NCBI GenBank assembly: GCA_945862545.1
Contig: CAMAYS010000100.1
Span: 1-7,673 of the forward strand
Direction: 5' to 3'
Length of the DNA: 7,673 nt
Origin: Casp-actino8 sp945862545
GTDB lineage: Bacteria; Actinomycetota; Acidimicrobiia; Acidimicrobiales; Ilumatobacteraceae
Position 1 is the stretch's first letter; each line of letters opens with the position of its first letter. Position numbers and translations under genes: made by a program. Below are positions 1 to 5,844 of the stretch, piece by piece. Below the pieces are notes generated by a model. That model saw only the letters and a list, made by a program, of their open reading frames with translations. It was not told the origin of the DNA and searched no databases.

Positions 1-579
1 TACGCCTTAATCGTTGACGGTGAGGGAAGTCGTTACACCCAAGAGACAACTCTTGAGCGCCTAAAAAGTCCCACGTCATCTGCGGGCGATGTGTTTTCTG
101 AGTTTGCCTCGTTAACTCTTGGATCAGGTGCTGCGGCCATGGTGATGGCTCGTGCAGATCGCCATAACGATGTACATCGTCTCATCGGTGGAGTGGGTCG
201 TGCGGGCACTGAACACAACTCACTGTGTGTCGGAACATTGGATCGTATGACCACCGATACGCACGGGCTTTTGGTGGCAGGACTTGATTTAGCTGCTGCT
301 GCATGGAAAGCCTCTGCAGAGAGTTTTGATTGGTCCGCTGGTCTTGATTGGTACATCATTCATCAGGTCAGCAAAGTTCATACCACCATGATTTGTGATC
401 GCCTCGGGATCAACCCGGCAAAAGTTCCGTTGACTTTCCCGCGTTACGGCAATGTGGGTCCAGCAGCGATCCCAATCACTCTGGCGAGTGTGCAAGATCA
501 AATTCAACCCGGTCAACGGGTGTTATGCCTCGGAATCGGTTCGGGACTCAACACCAGTTTCTCGGAAATTCTCTGGTGA
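1..579 (+). CDS. oleA: OleA, 3-oxoacyl-ACP synthase III-like acyl-CoA condensing enzyme (5' truncated by window)
   Basis: The frame is open from base 1 and ends at TGA 577-579, so this is the C-terminal 192 residues of a protein that normally has about 340-350. OleA is a thiolase-fold enzyme that joins two fatty acyl-CoAs by non-decarboxylative Claisen condensation, the first step of long-chain olefin synthesis in the cytoplasm. Visible here are the glycine-rich LTLGSGAAAMV stretch (residues about 38-48), the catalytic histidine in IIHQVSKVHT (His at residue 121 of the fragment, base 361), the catalytic asparagine in RYGNVGPAAIP (Asn 151, base 451), and the family-typical ending GIGSGLNTS. 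The nucleophilic cysteine and the dimer-contributed glutamate lie upstream of the window. It overlaps or nearly abuts oleBC, so the genes form one operon. A FabH-type ketosynthase is the alternative, but the oleBCD neighbours make OleA much more likely. Confidence 0.93.
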   Translation, partial: YALIVDGEGSRYTQETTLERLKSPTSSAGDVFSEFASLTLGSGAAAMVMARADRHNDVHRLIGGVGRAGTEHNSLCVGTLDRMTTDTHGLLVAGLDLAAAAWKASAESFDWSAGLDWYIIHQVSKVHTTMICDRLGINPAKVPLTFPRYGNVGPAAIPITLASVQDQIQPGQRVLCLGIGSGLNTSFSEILW

Positions 580-3068
580 CAATGAGCGTTCCGTTCGCCG
601 CGCAATTGGGCGAGTTCGGTGTCGACCCATCGTGGTCAAAGTTCGTAGATGTACCCAGCCATTCAGGTGGGACTCATCGTTGGCACATACTTGAGCGGCC
701 AGGAATGGGTGCCGATGCACCGACAATTTTGTGCATTCACGGAAATCCAACATGGTCTTTTTTGTGGTCGCGTTTGATGAGCGAAATCACTCCAGCCTTT
801 CGAGTGCTTGCTCCGGACCAATTATCAATGGGGTTTTCTGATCACATTGGAGCGCGTCCCTATCGTGATCGCGTTGGCGACATTCATGATCTTGTGACGG
901 CTCTCGATATCTACGGACCGTTGTGGATCGTTGCCCAAGATTGGGGTGGGGCAATTGCTATGGGTTACGCCACCAGTCATCGTGCGCAAGTAGCCGGACT
1001 TATTTTGTCCAATACTGGTATCGCGATTCCAGCGGGTCGCAAAGCCCCACGCCTCATTCGTATTTCGGCAAGCAGTGGCCTGCATCGTTTGATCACCCGC
1101 ACGACCTCTCTATTTGTCAGGGGGACTGGATATCTGCCTGGCGCTGGATTGACAAAGCAGCAACGACGGGCATTAGTTGCTCCGTATTTAGTGCGAGACC
1201 GACGAATCGGTGTGGCTGGCTTTGTGGCTGATGTGCCCTTTGATGAGAAGCATCCTTCATCCTGCGATCTAGCCAGTGTCGCTGCGGAGTTACAAGACGT
1301 GACTATCCCAGTGCGCTTGTATTGGGGTTCGAAAGACCCGGTATTTAATGATGATTTTGCTGATGACTTGGTGAGTCGCTTTTCTGATGTGGAGATTCAT
1401 CGGATACCTGGTGCAGGTCATTTAGCAGTCCTGGAAACCTCTATGGCCCCCTTTGTTGAATCGGTTGTGCGCAATTCCACGCAGGTAATAAGTGCTCCAT
1501 CAGATGACGATCAGACATGCGAGACACTGTGGGCGCGGATTGATTCGTCAACGCGCCCAGATGCTTTAGCCATCAGTGATGCAGCGGCAAAAACATCAGT
1601 CACTTTTTCTGAGTTTGAATCTCGAGTGGCCTCCTTCGCTCAGTCCTTGAGTGATCAAGGAGTCAAGTTGGGTGATCGGGTAGCGGTTTTGGTACCACCA
1701 AGTATTGACTTGATTGCAGTTGTGTATGCATGTTGGCGTGTTGGCGCAATCACTGTGATTGCCGATCGGGGTTTGGGGATCAAGGGACTTGGTGCTGCGG
1801 TGCGTTCAGCACGAGTACAACATGTTGTTGGTCCTCAACAGGCAGTGATCGCGGCCCGTGTTTTGCGATGGGCCCCTCGCTCGCAGAAGATTTCCCTGGC
1901 TTCACTATCGACAAGTCGTACGGTCAGTTCGCTAGCGCAGATCACGGTGCCTGCACCGACTGCTGATGATTTGGCGGCGGTGTTGTTCACTTCGGGGGCA
2001 ACTGGTCCGGCCAAAGGGGTGCGTTATACGCACCGCCAACTGGGGGCCCAGCGTGATGCCTTGCAAAAAACATATGACATCACAGCAGATGATCGTTTCG
2101 TCGCGGCCTTTGCACCCTTCGCTTTATTTGGTCCTGCATTAGGAATCACAACTGGTCTTGCTGATATGGATGTCACCTCGCCCAGCACTTTGACTGCTGA
2201 GGCCTTGAATCAGGCATGTCAGTTAATTGATGCGACAATGGTTTTCGCCTCACCTGCGGCGTTAGCAAATGTTGTGCGAACGGCTGGTGGTTCGTTGCCC
2301 GCAGTGTCGAAATCTCGTTTGGTGATGTCGGCTGGTGCACCTGTGCCGTTGGAGACTTTGCAGAAGATGCAAGCCTTATGTCCCCAAGCCGAATTGCACA
2401 CGCCATACGGAATGACCGAGGTCCTTCCGGTCGCTGATCTTTCACTCGCCGAGAGGACGCTTGCCGGAAGCGGCAGGGGTGTGTGCGTAGGTCATGCCGT
2501 TGAAGGTTGCGAACTCATGATTGCCGCCGCTGACACTCTCGGAGACCTCGCCCCCTTAGATGTCGGGACAACTGGTGAAGTCGTCGTGTCTGCCGCTTGG
2601 ATGTCGTCGGGATATGACCGCTTGTGGCAGACACAGATAGCGGCCCGCCCAATATTGAACTCACGGACCTGGCATCGCACGGGTGATGTCGGACATCTTG
2701 ATATTTCAGGAAATCTATGGATTGAAGGACGTTTAGTACACGTCATTCATACCGCTTCGGGTCAAGTCACACCAGTGCCACTGGAAATTTCTTGTGAAAG
2801 AGTCATAGGTGTGGCTCGTGCTGCGGCTGTCGGTATCGGACCTCGTGGGACTCAACAAGTGGTGATCGTCGTTGAACTTGATGATGCCTCAGAAGGTCCT
2901 GCAGGCACACTTCTCACACAGCAGATTCGGCAGGCAGTCGCTCCGCAGAGCGTGGCTTCGGTATGGGTTGTGAAAAAACTTCCGGTTGATATACGACACA
3001 ACTCAAAAATTGATCGGTCTGCACTCGGTCTCATGATGCAAGACAAACTTTCTGGATCAAGGCGATGA
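576..3068 (+). CDS. oleBC: OleBC fusion: beta-lactone decarboxylase (OleB) joined to beta-lactone synthetase (OleC)
   Basis: This is an 830-residue two-domain enzyme. The N-terminal ~300 residues are an alpha/beta hydrolase of the haloalkane-dehalogenase-like OleB group: oxyanion motif HGNPTW (55-60), nucleophile Asp122 in AQDWGG, likely acid Asp254 in WGSKDPVF, and His282 in GAGHL. OleB decarboxylates a cis-beta-lactone to a cis-alkene. After a short acidic linker (about 305-315) comes an ANL-superfamily domain: P-loop TSGATGPAKG (472-481), TPYGMTE (609-615), TGD (702-704), EGR (717-719) and the C-terminal catalytic lysine in VDIRHNSKI (Lys811). The VDIRHN(A/S)KI ending and the GLGIKGLG stretch are typical of OleC, which uses ATP to close a beta-hydroxy acid to a beta-lactone. 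Start choice: GTG 576 overlaps the oleA stop as GTGA and has a GGA 9 nt upstream; ATG 582 is the alternative and would give 828 residues. The 3' end overlaps oleD by 4 nt. OleBC fusions are known from Actinobacteria. Confidence 0.93.
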   Translation: MTMSVPFAAQLGEFGVDPSWSKFVDVPSHSGGTHRWHILERPGMGADAPTILCIHGNPTWSFLWSRLMSEITPAFRVLAPDQLSMGFSDHIGARPYRDRVGDIHDLVTALDIYGPLWIVAQDWGGAIAMGYATSHRAQVAGLILSNTGIAIPAGRKAPRLIRISASSGLHRLITRTTSLFVRGTGYLPGAGLTKQQRRALVAPYLVRDRRIGVAGFVADVPFDEKHPSSCDLASVAAELQDVTIPVRLYWGSKDPVFNDDFADDLVSRFSDVEIHRIPGAGHLAVLETSMAPFVESVVRNSTQVISAPSDDDQTCETLWARIDSSTRPDALAISDAAAKTSVTFSEFESRVASFAQSLSDQGVKLGDRVAVLVPPSIDLIAVVYACWRVGAITVIADRGLGIKGLGAAVRSARVQHVVGPQQAVIAARVLRWAPRSQKISLASLSTSRTVSSLAQITVPAPTADDLAAVLFTSGATGPAKGVRYTHRQLGAQRDALQKTYDITADDRFVAAFAPFALFGPALGITTGLADMDVTSPSTLTAEALNQACQLIDATMVFASPAALANVVRTAGGSLPAVSKSRLVMSAGAPVPLETLQKMQALCPQAELHTPYGMTEVLPVADLSLAERTLAGSGRGVCVGHAVEGCELMIAAADTLGDLAPLDVGTTGEVVVSAAWMSSGYDRLWQTQIAARPILNSRTWHRTGDVGHLDISGNLWIEGRLVHVIHTASGQVTPVPLEISCERVIGVARAAAVGIGPRGTQQVVIVVELDDASEGPAGTLLTQQIRQAVAPQSVASVWVVKKLPVDIRHNSKIDRSALGLMMQDKLSGSRR

Positions 3069-4054
3069 AAGTTTTAGTCACGGGAGCAGGAAGTTTGCTC
3101 CTCGGTGGTGTGGCTCAGGCTTTAGTTGAACGTGGCGATGAAGTTATTTGTGTCCAGCGTCGAAAATTAGTAAGAGCACACTCAACGTCGCTCACGCAAC
3201 ATGGCGTTGATATTCGCGATCGTGAAGCGTTGACAGCTGCTGCTGTCGGTTGTGATGCAATCATTCATGGAGCGGCTCGAGTTGGTGTCCTCGGCACTTG
3301 GGAAGATTTTCGCAGTGTCAACGTTGATGGCACGGCTAACGTCATTCATGCAGCGCGCGCACGCGGCATTGCACGCTTGGTATATGTGTCAACTCCCTCG
3401 GTTGCTCATTCCGGAGAGTCAATTGTCGGGGCCACGGCTGCTGTGGCTGTAACGGGGCGCAAGGGCTCGTTCTATGCAGAATCAAAAGCGCAAGCAGAAC
3501 ATATGGTTTTGGCTGCCAACACAGATGGTTTGGGTGTCGTGAGTTTGCGACCCCATTTGGTGTGGGGCCCAGGTGACACACAGTTAGTTGGGCGCATTGT
3601 TGATCGAGCCCGCGCGGGTCGTTTAGTCATGGTGGGTAATGGACATGCGCTAGTTGATTCAACGTATATTGATAATGCCATCAGCGCCCATCTCGCTGCT
3701 CTTGATGCGGTGGCCCCACGAGCAACATGTGCCGGTCGGGCCTATGTCATTGCCAACGGTGAACCGCGCACTGTGACAGAACTCATTGAAGGAATCTGTC
3801 AGGCAGCAGGCGTACCTTTTCGGCCCAAGCATCTAGCACTTCCTTTGGCACGCATTGCTGGCTCAGTCCTTGAACGCCTCTGGCCACGCTTACGGAGCGA
3901 CGAACCACCACTGACCCGTTTCGTGGCTGAGCAGTTGGGAACGGCGCATTGGTTTGATCCACGTCCGGCGCGCGATGATCTTACCTGGAGCCCACACGTG
4001 ACATTGGATGAAGGTTTCACTCGCTTGCGGGCGTGGTTCGAACTAAATCACTGA
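3065..4054 (+). CDS. oleD: OleD, 2-alkyl-3-ketoacid reductase (extended SDR family)
   Basis: This 329-residue protein is an extended short-chain dehydrogenase related to 3-beta-hydroxysteroid dehydrogenases. In the ole pathway OleD uses NADPH to reduce the OleA product to a 2-alkyl-3-hydroxyacid, the OleC substrate. Visible are an N-terminal Rossmann strand and glycine-rich turn (VTGAGSLLLGG, residues 5-15), the IIHGAARVG region (66-74), VSTPS (108-112) with the catalytic Ser/Thr, the YxxxK pair Tyr137/Lys141 in FYAESK, LRPHLVWGPGD (161-171), and the DSTYIDN stretch (198-204) typical of the family. The glycine motif is unusual: the second and third glycines of the usual GxxGxxG are Ser10 and Leu13. 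ATG 3065 overlaps the oleBC stop as ATGA, indicating translational coupling, with a GGA 8 nt upstream. The length matches the family. Confidence in the role rests on both motifs and operon position. Confidence 0.92.
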   Translation: MKVLVTGAGSLLLGGVAQALVERGDEVICVQRRKLVRAHSTSLTQHGVDIRDREALTAAAVGCDAIIHGAARVGVLGTWEDFRSVNVDGTANVIHAARARGIARLVYVSTPSVAHSGESIVGATAAVAVTGRKGSFYAESKAQAEHMVLAANTDGLGVVSLRPHLVWGPGDTQLVGRIVDRARAGRLVMVGNGHALVDSTYIDNAISAHLAALDAVAPRATCAGRAYVIANGEPRTVTELIEGICQAAGVPFRPKHLALPLARIAGSVLERLWPRLRSDEPPLTRFVAEQLGTAHWFDPRPARDDLTWSPHVTLDEGFTRLRAWFELNH

Positions 4055-4065
4055 AATCTTTTCAC

Positions 4066-4866
4066 TTACAGTTTGTACGTCGCAACAACTGGCGCATGAT
4101 CAGACCAGCGAGCATCATAGGAGGGAGCACGATCCACTCTTGCGCTGATGGCCGTTTTCGCCAGTTCTGGATTAGCAATGTGGTAGTCAATGCGCCAACC
4201 AGCATCATTGTCAAATGCTTTCCCACGCCATGACCACCACGAATACGGACCCACAATGTCACCCACTTGTTGGCGCATGACATCTACCCATTCATGTTGA
4301 TCAAACATCTCATCAAACCAAGCGCGTTCCTCGGGCAGGAATCCTGCACTCTTGAGATTGCCTTTCCAATTCTTTAGATCCTCTGGACGATGGGCAACAT
4401 TGAGATCTCCTGTCAGCAAGACATGGTTTCCTGAAGCCCTCAAAGCCTGCATCCGCTCTTTCATCGCAGTAAAAAATGCAAACTTTTCTTTCATTCTTTC
4501 GGGGGATTCGGCGTCACCTGTGTGGACATATGCCGAGATCACCGTCAGAGTTTTATTCTTACCCACCTGAATATCGGCCTGCACCCATCTCCCCGTGAAG
4601 TTGTGAGTCGGATGGTCGGCCCCGATATGGCTCGTTACGATCGGTAAACGACTGGCAACAGCAACTCCAGCACGCCCCTTCTGATTGCACTCAGCATGGG
4701 CGATATGCCAGCCTTCGCCCATGAGTTCTGCTACTAACTCATCGGGTGCTCGTACTTCTTGCAAGGTGATGACATCAGGGGCGCATTGTGTAATCCATGC
4801 ATGCATTCCATTTTTTACCGCGGCGCGAAGACCGTTGACATTGACTGAGGCGATAGTGATCGTCAT
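4066..4866 (-). CDS. xth: Exodeoxyribonuclease III (AP endonuclease, XthA/ExoA type)
   Basis: This encodes 266 residues, close to the usual length of about 268. Exonuclease III removes nucleotides 3' to 5' from duplex DNA and cuts at abasic sites during base excision repair. The endonuclease/exonuclease/phosphatase fold is complete: VNVNGLRAA with Asn11, LQEVRAP with metal-binding Glu37, SAYVHTG with Tyr113, LTGDLNVAHR with Asp154 and Asn156, GWRIDYHIA with Asp227, and WSDHAPV with Asp256/His257. The start at 4866 is chosen because MTITIASVNVNG is the usual family N-terminus; an in-frame ATG at 4908 would add 14 residues with no family counterpart. A purine-rich GGGAG directly abuts the ATG with no spacer, which is unusual. 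The gene is convergent with oleD (11 nt between stops) and divergent from the aldolase-family gene. It is a housekeeping repair gene with no evident functional tie to either neighbour. Confidence 0.96.
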   Translation of the reverse strand: MTITIASVNVNGLRAAVKNGMHAWITQCAPDVITLQEVRAPDELVAELMGEGWHIAHAECNQKGRAGVAVASRLPIVTSHIGADHPTHNFTGRWVQADIQVGKNKTLTVISAYVHTGDAESPERMKEKFAFFTAMKERMQALRASGNHVLLTGDLNVAHRPEDLKNWKGNLKSAGFLPEERAWFDEMFDQHEWVDVMRQQVGDIVGPYSWWSWRGKAFDNDAGWRIDYHIANPELAKTAISARVDRAPSYDARWSDHAPVVATYKL

Positions 4867-4965
4867 CTCCCGATCGTGCCACAAGCAAGCTGCTGAAATG
4901 TAATGCATCGCGCTCAGTACGGCTTGTGTAGCAGACGAGGGACCGATATCGGTAAGAATGAGGGG
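4867..4965. promoter_or_regulatory. Divergent intergenic promoter region between xth and the aldolase-family gene
   Basis: These 99 nt separate two genes transcribed away from each other, so promoters for both should lie here or overlap the gene starts. On the minus strand a TACATT (4902-4897) fits the loose actinobacterial -10 pattern TANNNT for xth, without a convincing -35. On the plus strand TAAGAAT (4953-4959) sits close to ATG 4966 and could be a poor -10 for a leaderless or very short-leader transcript. Neither promoter can be called firmly by eye. Confidence 0.45.
4942..4953. promoter_or_regulatory. Perfect 12-bp palindrome ACCGATATCGGT, candidate operator
   Basis: The two 6-base halves ACCGAT and ATCGGT are exact reverse complements. 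The site ends 12 nt before the start codon of the aldolase-family gene and lies in a divergent promoter region, a typical place for a repressor operator. The symmetry is directly visible; binding by a regulator is an inference and no adjacent regulator gene is in the window. Confidence 0.35.
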
Positions 4966-5709
4966 ATGAGCAATGCGCCGTTTGAGCCGAACAAAGACCG
5001 TCTCTTGCCAGACCTCTCACTCAAGCAAGAGATGGTTCTTCTTGCCCGTACTCTGTGGCGTGAGGGTTACAACGACCACTTAGCGGGTCATATCACTGTC
5101 AATCTTCATGATGGAACATTGCTGTGCAATCCGTGGCTGTTGCTGTGGAACGAGTTTCGCGTGCAAGACATTATTCGAATTGATATGCAGGGAAATCTCG
5201 TTGAAGGCAATTGGCCAGTTCCGCTCGGCATCCCCTTGCATCTTGAATTACATAAGGCCCGACCAGATGTTGAAGTTGCATTACATAACCATCCACTGTT
5301 TGGAACCGTTTGGGCCGATATGGGTGAGATCCCGCCCGCCCTTGATCAATCAAGTGTTCTTGGAGGTGGCGACATCGCATTAGTACGAGAATATGGGGGG
5401 AGTGTCGACGACACTGACGCCGCTGCGACAGCGGTAGCGGCGATGGGTGACGCTGATTTAGTGTTGCTTGCTGGCCACGGTGTTTTTGTTATGGGTCAAT
5501 CAATCCGTGCTGTCCATCAACGGTGCGTCGCCCTTGAACAACGCAGCCAACGTGCCTGGTACGCGCGCACGGCTAAACCTGACATGACCTCATCGTTACC
5601 GCAGTGGTACATCGAGCGAATGAAAGCCTCCGATGGAGATAAGTTCCATGGCTTCTGGGAAGCCATGGTTCGCCAAGAATTACGCGCTGACCCATTTTTG
5701 CTGGACTAA
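4966..5709 (+). CDS. Class II aldolase/adducin family protein
   Basis: This 247-residue protein has the class II aldolase/adducin fold, a zinc-dependent sugar-phosphate aldolase/epimerase/decarboxylase family. Zinc ligands are recognisable: His107 and His109 in VALHNHP and His171 in LLAGHGVFVMG. Around them are the family patterns GNWPVPLGIPLHLELH (81-96), KARPDVEV, and ALDQSSVL (125-132). Compared by eye with fuculose-1-phosphate aldolase, the catalytic acid (Glu73 there) falls on Gly88, so classical aldol cleavage is doubtful; Glu94 is nearby but not in register. The substrate cannot be assigned. ATG 4966 is chosen because it is the first in-frame start with a purine run, though AGGGG abuts it directly. 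The next gene on the strand is a saccharopine-dehydrogenase-like oxidoreductase 135 nt away. A strong hairpin lies near the 3' end. Confidence 0.88.
   Translation: MSNAPFEPNKDRLLPDLSLKQEMVLLARTLWREGYNDHLAGHITVNLHDGTLLCNPWLLLWNEFRVQDIIRIDMQGNLVEGNWPVPLGIPLHLELHKARPDVEVALHNHPLFGTVWADMGEIPPALDQSSVLGGGDIALVREYGGSVDDTDAAATAVAAMGDADLVLLAGHGVFVMGQSIRAVHQRCVALEQRSQRAWYARTAKPDMTSSLPQWYIERMKASDGDKFHGFWEAMVRQELRADPFLLD
5646..5668 (+). repeat. 10-bp perfect inverted repeat with 3-nt loop inside the aldolase-family gene
   Basis: The arms CCATGGCTTC (5646-5655) and GAAGCCATGG (5659-5668) are exact complements around TGG. The hairpin lies within the coding sequence, ending about 40 nt before the stop codon at 5707-5709. 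It has no following T-run, so it is not a classical intrinsic terminator. It may be an RNA-processing or pausing structure, or chance. Confidence 0.5.
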
Positions 5710-5844
5710 GGACTCCTGGGGTACGAATCGTTATTGGGCGATGCAGGTGACATCTTTGGACGATGCCATCACGCCAGTGGGTGTTCTTTGTCGGCAAGAC
5801 TGTAGAAACGCAGCGCACAGTAAAGCGTTCCTCAAAGGATTCTG
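5710..5844. other. 135-nt intergenic spacer, no clear terminator or promoter
   Basis: The gap contains no good -35/-10 pair and no hairpin with a T-run. GGCGATG (5737-5743) and CATCACGCC (5767-5775) are partly complementary with one bulged base and could form a weak leader structure. A 34-codon frame from ATG 5741 to TGA 5843-5845 overlaps the next start codon by one base, but has no convincing ribosome binding site. Confidence 0.4.
5834..5839 (+). promoter_or_regulatory. Ribosome binding site AAAGGA for the saccharopine-dehydrogenase-like gene
   Basis: AAAGGA lies 5 nt upstream of ATG 5845. It is the clearest Shine-Dalgarno sequence in the window and fixes the start of the downstream gene. 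Confidence 0.7.

Noticed and set aside
33..359. Antisense ORF over oleA
   Set aside because: It is low in complexity and lies fully within a conserved coding sequence on the other strand, with no recognisable motif.
525..581. Upstream ATG at 525 as the start of oleBC
   Set aside because: It would overlap the conserved end of OleA by 55 nt, and the added residues do not resemble an OleB N-terminus. GTG 576 or ATG 582 fit the operon spacing.
1486..1530. A frameshift or in-frame join between separate oleB and oleC genes
   Set aside because: The frame is continuous with no stop through a plausible linker, and OleBC fusions are established in Actinobacteria.
2173..2445. Antisense ORF inside the OleC domain
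   Set aside because: It is a shadow of the conserved AMP-binding domain frame.
4867..4908. ATG at 4908 as the start of xth
   Set aside because: The extra 14 residues precede the family N-terminus MTITIASVNVNG and have no counterpart in exonuclease III.
5700..5730. Direct repeat GGACTaaGGACT after the aldolase-family stop
   Set aside because: Too short and with no structure or second copy to suggest a site.
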